Part shown: positions 59,701-64,000 of the stretch, piece by piece
Position numbering within the stretch: position 1 is the first letter of the stretch
Layout: each line of letters starts with the position of its first letter
Assembly: GCA_003864495.1 (NCBI GenBank)
Contig: ML133387.1
Span: forward strand, 1,215,211-1,279,210
Direction of reading: 5' to 3'
Source: Nemopilema nomurai
Taxonomy: Eukaryota > Cnidaria > Scyphozoa > Rhizostomeae > Rhizostomatidae
DNA length: 64,000 nucleotides
Program-made: the position numbers and the translations under genes
Notes under the pieces: generated by a model
What the model saw: only the letters and a program-made list of their open reading frames with translations
Database searches by the model: none
Told to the model about the DNA's origin: nothing

Positions 59701-62466
59701 TTGTAGTTCCACTTTATTTCTGTATATTATCTCAGAACATCAAGATTACTACATGCGGTCAAAAGGAGCAACAGTGTTCGTATTATTGGTCATTAACACT
59801 CTGTCGAATTCTTAGTTGCGTTTTGCATAAGCTGATAATTTTTTCTTTCAGCAAATCTCTCAATTTACCAATAAGCCATTTCTCTTCAGCATAAATACAT
59901 TCAAGGGATGCTCGAAGCATGCGCCTCTCTTAGGAGTCCTCCTCTGTTGCCCCTATAAAATTTGAAAATTTTTCTCGCATTATTTGCCTCTTAAGGAAAA
60001 CGTTCTGTACAAACACCAGGCTATAACGGTCAACTGTTCAATTAGATCCAAACAACCTGGACATCCCTTGTAGAATCTTATGACTGTAGAATCCATTTGC
60101 ATTGTTTTTGATTGAAAGCTTGAAATCTTTAAATGTCAATTTTGATTACATCGATTTTACTTGAAACTGTTAATGTCGAGAGCTTCTTCGCCGAAATTCA
60201 TCTTCCGTCTTGACCCCTATCTTCGGGACACTTTTTAACCAAGGTTGAACCCAGGTTGACCCCAACCAAAGTTTCATTTTGCCGTGTAAAGCAACCCAAC
60301 CTAGGTTCACCCCAGGTTAAGAAAATCCTACCCGAGAAGTGGGTTGAACCTAGGTTCAGCCTATATTTAGCGCCGTGTACGCGCATGCATCCGTGTAAGC
60401 GAATGGTGGCGAAGCTCGGGGAAAGCTAGGACGAAAGCGCTTATCTGTCTTTTTCTCGTGCAAGGGCGCCAATTCATGAACTTGCTATTGAAGTTGTAGA
60501 CAAAACGAATGTGGAAAACACGGAAAACCTTAATGCACGAGGAACTTTATCGGAAGATGAAGAATTACTAGCATTGATAAACATTTGGGGTGACTCTAGG
60601 ATTCAACAAGGTCTTGATGGCTGTTCCCGGAAACGCCCGTTCTTTGAAACAATTGCAAAGCAGCTTGAACAATTCTTTGTTAGAAGCTTTGCTCAAGTAT
60701 AAGAGAAAGTTAAACAGCTGAAACCACGTTATAGAAAAGTCAAGGATAGCAATAACTGTTCAGGGAACAAGAAGACAGCGTGCCCATTTTATTAGAAACT
60801 TAATGGTGTTTTAGGAGATAGGCTTATCATAAACCCATCGAAGTTGCTTGGTAGTATGGAAGCTGATGAAGAGCAAGGTTTTGGTGAAACTGTGGGCAAT
60901 TTCTCAACTGTAGAAAAAGAAGAACCACTAGAAGATAAGGTAACTGAGGAATCTTTGGTATTAGAGAAAAATAATGTATGTACTTTGGAACCAGGTAGCT
61001 CCACCACACCAGAGGCAAACTTAAATGAAGACAAGAAGAAGTCCAAGATAAAACCAGAGAAAAGGCCTCTCAAATTCTTGGAAAAAGCAGGAGAAGGACA
61101 GAACGTCAAACATTCTTATCAGACATCTGCAGCATGCTAAGTGAGCAGCAAAAAATATGTGATGAAAGATTTTTTGCACAGGAGGAAGAATAGCTGATAA
61201 GCGAGCTCAAAGAAGAGCAGAAAAGAAGAAGAAGAAAAAAAAAGAAAACAAGAAAAGAAGAGCAAGATCATAACCTTTGCATGATGCATTTTATAGGCAA
61301 TATGTTCATGCAAGCAGCTGCTTCCATGAATCAATATGGCCAAGTCAACACCCAGGCAACACCTACCCATTACCCATTACATGCAGCAAGGCCCCAACAA
61401 CAAATGAACAATCAAACAGTTTGCCACCTTCTTTCTGGACGCAACTTTTCCTTTCGATGCGCCTTCTCCTTGCTAGTACAGTGCCTCGTCTGCACAACTA
61501 AACCAATATCAAGCATACTCTCAATATAAATAGTTTTGCTTGGATGCAATTCGCCATTTTGTCTCATTTCCCGCCGATACCAATGTTGCTCACATGCGCA
61601 CGCGCGGAGTGATATCGTGACCCAGGTTGAACCCATGTTCGATTTACGCGATGAAAATAGCTCCAGTCATGTAAATTAAACAGAGTTGAACGCGAGTTAG
61701 AGTGAACCTGGGATGAACCAGGGTGAAGAGTGTTGTATAAAGTTGCAGGTCATTCATATGTTATAAGAAAGATTGCTTTTACGATTAAGGTTTATACAAT
61801 TAAAGATTTAACGATTAGAATTTTAACGATTAAAGTTTCAGAACAATTCATCGCCAGCCCTGTTTTTAACAATAATTTCTTTAAAAAGATGCAAGATTGT
61901 GGCCAGCCGCCGATGGACCTGCTAGGAAAAATGGTGAGAAGAATATCTGTTCGCGTCGCCCTTTTTTGACCTCCGTTTTGCTTAATTTCTTAAATTACTT
62001 TTGTTTCCATAGGAGCCTAAATTGTTCCTAGCTTAATAGAGTACCGGAACGAAATAACCTTTGTTTTATACTTGAACATGAATCTCAAGTGATTAAAACT
62101 TTTATTTTTATTAACGAATCTAAATTTTGTATCAAGCTTTTTTAATGTCTTCTCTTTTCTTCATTACAAATGGTTTTGTTGCGATTGACATGTCACGTGG
62201 ACAGGCGAAGGATCAAGTCATGTTTTTGCTTCTCAGCGGATAATTTCCTTCGTTTACATACACGAGACTGAAAGCTTTGCCTTTCATGTTGTTTTGAACT
62301 CACTGGCTTTTAGGTTTCGCTACTCAAGCTCCAAGCAGAGAAAGATCTCTATAAACCCAGCATCACAATTATTTTTCAGGATGACGACACACACCCGGGC
62401 ATGCGAAGCTGGCCAACTGGGGTACCAACTGACCGGGCAGGCGACGAGCAGTGTGTTTGCATGTAG
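41796..62466 (+). CDS. PEX19: PEX19 peroxisomal membrane-protein import receptor, complete, seven exons
   Basis: Cytosolic chaperone and receptor that binds peroxisomal membrane proteins and docks at PEX3. Exons: 1 41796-41901, 2 47339-47602, 3 47906-47985, 4 57154-57327, 5 57722-57898, 6 61889-61933, 7 62380-62466. They join in frame to about 310 residues; human PEX19 is 299. Exon 1 ends in an acidic amphipathic segment (DDDELDSLLN) at the site of the PEX3-binding helix. Exons 4-5 carry the conserved core, including LSKDVLYPSLKEMQSK and YPGWLEENK. Exon 6 is MQDCGQPPMDLLGKM. The C-terminus is CVCM, a CaaX farnesylation box as in family members. Exon 6 has a weak acceptor (TTAAAAAG). Exon 7 could start earlier, at 62314, adding 22 in-frame residues. 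Introns 1, 3 and 5 are large and full of mobile elements. Confidence 0.93.
42088..42172 (+). repeat. TGTA/TG microsatellite
   Basis: An imperfect run of TGTA and TG units about 85 bp long in PEX19 intron 1. Confidence 0.85.
42402..43132 (+). mobile_element. PIF/Harbinger-like TIR element, internally decayed
   Basis: The ends form a terminal inverted repeat of about 20 bp: GGGGCACTTTACATGAGACC at 42402-42421 and its imperfect complement at 43113-43132 (shared core CTTTACATGAGACC). Flanking triplets are TAA and TAC, compatible with a diverged 3-bp target duplication. Inside, on the + strand from about 42855, a short frame reads DREWHVNFKMLREFFQ, resembling the N-terminal part of Harbinger (HARBI1-like) transposases. 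It is preceded by a basic KLQRRRPGRK stretch, and stops interrupt the region. At 731 bp the element is far too short to be autonomous. Confidence 0.55.
43306..43560 (-). mobile_element. tRNA-derived SINE (minus strand)
   Basis: On the minus strand the head (43560 to about 43489) contains an A box (TGGCTCAGTGGTTAGAG) and a B box (GGTTTGAGTCC) at tRNA spacing. A non-tRNA body of about 150 bp follows, then an A-rich tail (AAACAAATACAAATACAAAAA). GCATTTT occurs at both flanks, consistent with a target-site duplication. The cloverleaf does not fold well, so this is a pol III retroposon rather than a tRNA gene. Confidence 0.7.
45071..45076 (-). terminator. Poly(A) signal of the nested antisense gene
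   Basis: AATAAA on the minus strand, 22 nt beyond the stop codon at 45098. It supports a transcript ending here, although the 3' UTR would be very short. Confidence 0.45.
45098..46390 (-). CDS. Nested antisense two-exon gene, small Cys-rich protein of unknown function
   Basis: Lies inside PEX19 intron 1 on the opposite strand. Exon 1 (46390-46322) starts at an ATG with an in-frame TAG upstream, encodes MCRQVLHGNQNNQSQGAYFY plus KDE, and ends GAG|GTGAAT. Exon 2 (45481-45098) follows TTTTTGGCAG in phase 0. The product is about 150 residues. It has a CxxC pair in EFICGRCRKIIPGK, other scattered cysteines, a Gly/Val-rich stretch (GGKVLLRVEGIQGHFGCPG), and a Lys-rich C-terminus after DPWISKQKKKQK. 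It could be a small zinc-binding protein, but I do not recognise the family. No signal peptide or membrane segment is visible. Support comes from the open 128-codon exon, matching phases, consensus-like splice sites and the AATAAA just after the stop. An unrecognised mobile-element ORF remains possible. Confidence 0.5.
46549..46630 (+). repeat. 32-bp tandem repeat (about 2.5 copies) upstream of the nested antisense gene
   Basis: The block AGCTATAATATAACATGTGT recurs at 46549, 46581 and 46613, exactly 32 bp apart with identical full copies. Its near edge is about 160 bp upstream of the start codon of the minus-strand gene, and each unit contains a TATA-like stretch. It may be promoter sequence or just a young local duplication. 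Confidence 0.8.
48787..49155 (+). CDS. Possible small gene or exon nested in PEX19 intron 3, unknown
   Basis: A 122-codon frame with non-random, polar and basic composition. It has a CKECKQKKC cysteine cluster, a GPGIGMARMNGSSHGRC stretch and an Arg/Lys-rich end. A canonical AATAAA lies about 350 bp downstream (49505-49510). A donor-like CAG|GTATGC at 48811-48817 and an acceptor-like CTAAAAG nearby mean the true 5' end could be spliced differently. No family is recognised, and no promoter or second exon can be shown. It could be a nested gene, an alternative PEX19 terminal exon or chance. Confidence 0.25.
   Translation: MPGFHWLSGMLCPKRRRTTRESILKNENTCKECKQKKCTKFSEDGFVTGPGIGMARMNGSSHGRCRAFTLPDTLPCYSKYDEKLVMKSEVSMKLFRKKRRGGICPNNVDEYYRSWETRSNSI
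49728..50158 (-). repeat. BEL/Pao 3' LTR (element orientation)
   Basis: 431 bp, starting TGTGGGGAATCTC and ending TTTACCACA on the + strand. Identical to the other LTR except A versus T at offset 188. The purine-rich tract adjoins it at 50159. Confidence 0.95.
50159..50168 (-). other. Polypurine tract
   Basis: CCCTCCCCCT on the + strand reads AGGGGGAGGG on the element strand, directly against the 3' LTR. It is the expected primer for plus-strand DNA synthesis. Confidence 0.8.
50189..54715 (-). CDS. BEL/Pao pol polyprotein (with C-terminal gag end), intact frame
   Basis: An uninterrupted frame of 1,508 codons from the first listed initiator-like codon; the frame is open further upstream, to about 54860, so the true protein begins within gag. 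Approximate domain order by residue: two CCHC zinc knuckles (about 103-165); aspartic protease with MVDSGSSSSY (about 210); reverse transcriptase with TGDIKKAFLQIKL and the catalytic YVDDVQFG (about 623); RNase H; an H2C2 zinc segment; and an integrase core with Asp in GVDFAGP (about 1167), Asp in VSDNGK (about 1228) and Glu in WWGGFFERL (about 1274). Key catalytic residues appear intact. Translation would depend on the broken gag upstream. It is antisense to PEX19, which limits disruption of that gene. Confidence 0.93.
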   Translation of the reverse strand: MARIVRTLVTMKKLDSAQSYVYTLVDKLGSVKESLIQKDDDWENWDLQELVENLEKYIDRHPLPVSEIGGTKKRSSDYQAEWKPRDKMMLVNTMDRAKGKQNSCVYCDYNNHKSSDCQKVLDLARRREIVKNKRLCFNCTGYGHTASKCRSRGCRKCDRRHHTSLCDATTLSREENANQQSEMGKRALDVTTTLHATILAKVNGIPARIMVDSGSSSSYICTSLITQLRLKPVGVETKNIEQMYGTVKRRVQIFKVTVQSNVVDGFCLDLKCINGEKDTLTYLPNPRIKALKAKYSRFRGLTFGDENTEEDRLPIHIILGAADFQRIKTTEPPVLGPNPDADPGAEFTMLRWTLTGRTVDTEGGTEKIFLMLSPKEEFEKMCSIEVLGLADTDSGLGDGFHEAFKGSLQRLGDGTYSTRLPWKEDHVQLPTNKTLAVARLHSTTRRLEKLGKLEEYHEVMEAQVKEGILESIPEEPSGKIIHYVPHQPVIREDAESTKMRIVYDCSARSSPEDPSLNDCLEKGPPLQPLILNILLRNRMLPLCITGDIKKAFLQIKLDPADRDSQRLVWYNNLEERKMIAYRFTRVIFGSAPSPYILGATLENHLSQYTKRFPETVEALLKNTYVDDVQFGSHKEEDLLKFKAEATQILQEGGFDLHKWHSNVPEAEVPTPEKNVSTSVEEDSTTYAKTEVGTKSCETKILGIPWNKKNDELTISLSRCAETGNDGVLTKRKMLSVINGVFDPLGLASAVIITAKLLYSQVCKEKLAWDEEIKGKVAALWKNWIKKLIKRPSLSVSRSVIQGEVAYITLHGFADASKMAVAACVYVVAYYNDQEPSRHLLTAKARVAPEKSIPRLELIAAHTLSKLVACVKKALEDYQIEEIHGWVDSTTVLHWLKGKGTWRQFVRNRVKAINDSDIEEWHYVPTGENPSDLGSRGVEPTQMESFWFHGPQWLSSKEDWPVQPEIGESKETEAEKLPKKERLMLAKEEKVVTNAVKDLLEKHTLWKTLRITALVLRFVTNCRRQEKQTGMLTAEEIESAEMFWIREVQQAKEIKPDVPLKKDPLGIWRCHGRVPDYNPIFLPRSHTYVERLIEQCHRRMLHGGVSVTMSCIRERFWVPKLRTLVKKVIHNCDKCKRFRVQGLAAPSNSQLPSFRSQMTDPFACTGVDFAGPITYRVSKKTVGKAYIALFTCATTRAVHLKLCRDLTAEEFQRAMKEFIARRGTPKLMVSDNGKTFTATKKWLSRLKKNEELMNYLATDKIKWRFNLSRAPWWGGFFERLIGTMKRSLAKVIGRSILKFAELEEALLDIECVMNNRPLSYQGEEFETPVITPNILIRGQPAHMLQEDLHKIGDEETLPKRMVFLAKSKEQLRKRWLGEYLYALEERKLKQNGSHVEIPNNGKVVLLKEDTKNRAQWRIGRVAGKVIGRDGVVRGLKIKLGNGYIVERPLQLICDLEVGGENCAVNIQLNPKAQEFRPRESLPRKARNDAKNQMAAVKIHEDQEDLEDGY
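54790..55561 (-). pseudogene. BEL/Pao gag region, interrupted by two frame changes
   Basis: Gag begins at an ATG at 55561, shortly after the primer-binding site. A first frame (55561-55154) encodes a Glu/Lys-rich coiled coil. A second frame (55197-54790), overlapping it by 44 bp, carries the coiled-coil end and a Pao-type gag segment (FKGDYKDWLRFWNQF). The gag continuation and pol are in a third frame, taking over near 54860. BEL/Pao elements usually have one gag-pol frame, so the two shifts look like small indels, either real decay or base-call errors. The intact capsid and knuckle sequences on both sides argue for very recent breaks. Confidence 0.75.
55592..55609 (-). other. Primer-binding site
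   Basis: Seven bases inside the 5' LTR (element orientation) lies TGGCGACCCTGCCAGGAC, starting with the TGG that pairs with a tRNA CCA end. The priming tRNA is not identified; an arginine tRNA is a possibility because some end in GTCGCCA. Confidence 0.7.
55617..56047 (-). repeat. BEL/Pao 5' LTR (element orientation)
   Basis: 431 bp, same ends as the copy at 49728-50158. It would hold the element's promoter, driving transcription on the minus strand, against PEX19. Confidence 0.95.
56048..57153 (+). other. Remainder of PEX19 intron 3
   Basis: No coding sequence is supported. A G-rich run at 56537-56554 could form a quadruplex. The rest is mixed-composition intronic DNA ending in a good acceptor (TTCTCTGTTTTAG) before exon 4. 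Confidence 0.6.
57371..57600 (+). repeat. C-rich tandem repeat in PEX19 intron 4
   Basis: Degenerate repeats built from CCCCCACCCAACTTCCCCAA-type units of about 27 bp, decaying to shorter C/A-rich copies. They begin about 40 bp after the exon 4 donor. The frame of exon 4 stays open through the array to TAG at 57634-57636 and would encode a Pro/Asn-rich tail. Confidence 0.8.
58958..59030 (-). mobile_element. tRNA-like sequence, probably a SINE head
   Basis: On the minus strand, 73 nt with a perfect 7-bp acceptor stem (GACCCGA/TCGGGTC), a perfect 4-bp D stem (GCTC/GAGC), an A box (TAGCTCAGTTGGTAGAGC) and a B box (GAGTTCGAGTCC). A T5 run follows about 8 nt later. The anticodon arm fails: the best stem (ACTTT/AAAGT) leaves a 6-nt loop and an oversized variable region, and the T stem has a mismatch. 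I therefore call it a tRNA-derived retroposon or pseudogene. It differs from the head of the SINE at 43306-43560. Confidence 0.55.
60228..61733 (+). mobile_element. 1.5-kb TIR element with Myb/SANT-like ORF (PIF/Harbinger-type)
   Basis: The two ends form an imperfect inverted repeat of about 40 bp: the left end ACACTTTTTAACC...GGTTGAACCCAGGTTGAC (60228-60267) pairs with the right end (61696-61733). Extra copies of GGTTGAACC-like motifs lie just inside both ends. The interior holds a decayed ORF resembling the Myb/SANT-like DNA-binding protein that accompanies Harbinger transposases. No transposase is present, so the copy is non-autonomous. It sits in PEX19 intron 5. Confidence 0.65.
60511..61139 (+). 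pseudogene. Decayed Myb/SANT-like DNA-binding ORF of the TIR element
   Basis: A first frame (60511-60702) reads LSEDEELLALINIWGDSRIQ, typical of the start of Myb/SANT-like (trihelix-type) domains with a tryptophan in helix 1, and ends early. After stops, a second frame (60844-61139) is acidic then Lys-rich, as in the linker of such proteins. Further on (about 61281-61400), Met/Gln-rich sequence resembles their C-terminal end. At least two disruptions make it non-functional. Confidence 0.5.
61934..62379 (+). other. PEX19 intron 6 with an alternative acceptor
   Basis: Holds no gene. The stretch 62314-62379 follows a good acceptor (TGGCTTTTAG) and is open in phase with exon 7, so exon 7 could start at 62314 instead of 62380. 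The shorter form resembles PEX19 C-termini more closely. Confidence 0.5.
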
Positions 62467-64000
62467 TGACCACGTGCACGCTTTCAGTGGCTGCAGTGCT
62501 CTATTGGCCGTGCATACCAGTCGGTGATTGCAAATACATCCGGGTAATGACAACCAGCTCCTGCAAAATTGCTTGCCTCCCTACGACGTCATCTGCTCTC
62601 TCTTTGGCCTAACAAAGTAGACCCGAGCATACCTTTCCAAATAGCGAGATAACCGTTTCAAATAGAGAGATAATGGATATTTTTGCTCCCTCTGTTTTTG
62701 AATGTTAATTTCTACTTGTCTCGTGTTGTATTTTTATGTTGGTGTTTTTCAGTGGTTACTTTTATTTCAAGATGAGTGGAATTCTATTCTATAAGAGAGG
62801 CCCTAAAAGCCAATATCGCTCAAACTTGAATGTCGCCAGCAAAACAACACCACGAAAGTCGAAAGGTTTATTGAAATTTTTCAAAGGACGTTTTGCGCCA
62901 GCTCAACGCTCCTTTGTTTTTTTAAATTATGCTATTCGCGTTAGAGTTATTTGAAGGGATTAATTGTTGTTGAAGATTTGCAAGTTCGAGTTGTTGCTTG
63001 ATGCATTTTGACATTTTTGAGTTCTTTATTCAGATACCGTTCTCTACATTTGATTTATACAGAAATGAGACTAGAGTGACTGTTGTACTACAAGTCTTTC
63101 AGGCCATGCGTCTTTTGCATCTGTGGAAGGCAGGGGCGGCTGGAAGAGTTTTCCAACTGCTATTAGCGAAAGTCACGAGGGTCAAGGGTGTGGTCATCAC
63201 AACAAAAAATGGACACACCCTTTTTGTGGGTATGCCTCTACGGCAAGTCTTTTCAGTTACGACTGTAGGCTTTGGTTTCAACGGCCTTCGGCTTGCAGAC
63301 AAAGACCATCAGTTTATAGTGAAAAGCCCCCTGTCCGTAGCCGTAGCCTCGCTGTTTGTTGCTATTAAAGGCCTCTTTTTTAATAGCAAAATCATATCGG
63401 CAAGCAAAGAACGTTGAAAACTTGCATTTTAGGGACATAAATTTCTGATAATAACACATTGTGAATTCAATAAACCAAAGCATCAAATAATTCTACTCGA
63501 CCTGAGTGCAAAATTGACTTTACGACAAATCTAGAGTGAAAGCTCGAGAATAAAACAAAAACTAAATTTAAAACTAAATTAACTAAAATATAGAATATTC
63601 TGAAATCTTACTATAGAAAGATCTCCCATCACCAAACACGGCCAGCAAAAATAGGTACTTTTCTCTTCGTCTCCACATATCCAAGAGAAACTCTCATAAA
63701 CAGCATCTGATGAACGGTTTTTTAGAAAAACTTTAGGGCACGGCCTTCCATCGTTTTTTAAACGAAGTCGCTGTTGGTGTGTTTATTGTCGTTGCGAAGA
63801 AAGAATTGTTTATATGTCGTTTACACCCCCCAACGTACGCTAGAAATGGCAACAAGATTCATTTTAAATGCAATATGCCACAAGAATCGAAGAACGAACT
63901 ATTAGAAGTTGCCCGAACGAACTATCTTGCTATTAGAAGTTGCCCGGCTAATAGCAAGACCGCATTTATTGGGTCTTTCACAACAGCATGACTGGCCGAT
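62467..64000 (+). other. Downstream of PEX19: probable 3' UTR and intergenic DNA
   Basis: The first AATAAA after the PEX19 stop that I found is at 63469-63474, with a second at 63549-63554, so the 3' UTR could be about 1 kb. A 139-codon frame at 62998-63417 shows no family resemblance and overlaps equally long minus-strand frames. Near the end (63898-63955) the block CTATTAGAAGTTGCCCG occurs twice, a short direct repeat. Confidence 0.45.

Larger units (their letters stand above)
57899..61888 (+). other. PEX19 intron 5 (4 kb)
   Basis: Contains a tRNA-like SINE head (58958-59030) and a 1.5-kb TIR element (60228-61733). Between 59050 and 60200 nothing codes. It ends in a weak acceptor (TTTCTTTAAAAAG) before the 45-nt exon 6. 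Confidence 0.7.

Noticed and set aside
62998..63417. 139-codon frame downstream of PEX19
   Set aside because: No family resemblance; both strands are about equally open here and it lies in the probable 3' UTR or a repeat.

Overview
The window is metazoan nuclear DNA: AT-rich, intron-dense, with GT-AG splicing, AATAAA poly(A) signals, tRNA-derived SINEs, DNA transposons and a BEL/Pao LTR retrotransposon. The proteins are slowly evolving and align almost residue for residue with vertebrate USP9X, PCBD1 and PEX19. With this repeat mix, that suggests a basal or marine invertebrate, most plausibly an anthozoan cnidarian (coral or anemone). The taxon is an inference; no sequence here proves it.

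Layout. 204-469 (+): last two coding exons of an unrecognised gene with an acidic C-terminus. 470-6551: AT-rich non-coding DNA. 6552-39654 (+): a complete USP9X (fat facets-type deubiquitinase) gene. I resolved it into 66 coding exons that join without a frame break into about 2,551 residues, with catalytic Cys1568, His1887 and Asp1908. 40616-41585 (-): a two-exon PCBD1-type pterin-4a-carbinolamine dehydratase, convergent with USP9X. 41796-62466 (+): PEX19, seven coding exons, about 310 residues, ending in the CaaX box CVCM. It is head to head with PCBD1, with only 210 bp between the start codons.

PEX19 introns carry most of the accessory content. Intron 1 holds a small PIF/Harbinger-like TIR element, a tRNA-derived SINE and a nested antisense two-exon gene (about 150 residues, cysteine-rich, not recognised). 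Intron 3 holds a possible small sense ORF with its own poly(A) signal. It also holds a full-length, very young, antisense BEL/Pao retrotransposon (49728-56047): 431-bp LTRs differing at one base, a 4-bp target-site duplication, an intact 1,508-codon pol frame and a gag broken in two places. Intron 4 holds a C-rich tandem repeat. Intron 5 holds a second tRNA-like SINE head and a 1.5-kb TIR element with a decayed Myb/SANT-like ORF.

USP9X introns hold two striking tandem arrays. One is a 108-bp unit repeated about 4.5 times in intron 16. The other is a 13-bp unit repeated about 140 times in intron 18, which is stop-free in all three sense frames. Both, and the PEX19 intron 4 repeat, stay open in phase with the exon upstream. 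Intron 61 contains a hAT transposase remnant.

No defence, biosynthetic or other multi-gene system is visible. The three housekeeping genes (deubiquitination, pterin recycling, peroxisomal membrane protein import) are neighbours with no functional link I can argue for. The best leads for something undescribed are the nested antisense Cys-rich gene with a promoter-proximal 32-bp repeat, and the in-phase intronic minisatellites.
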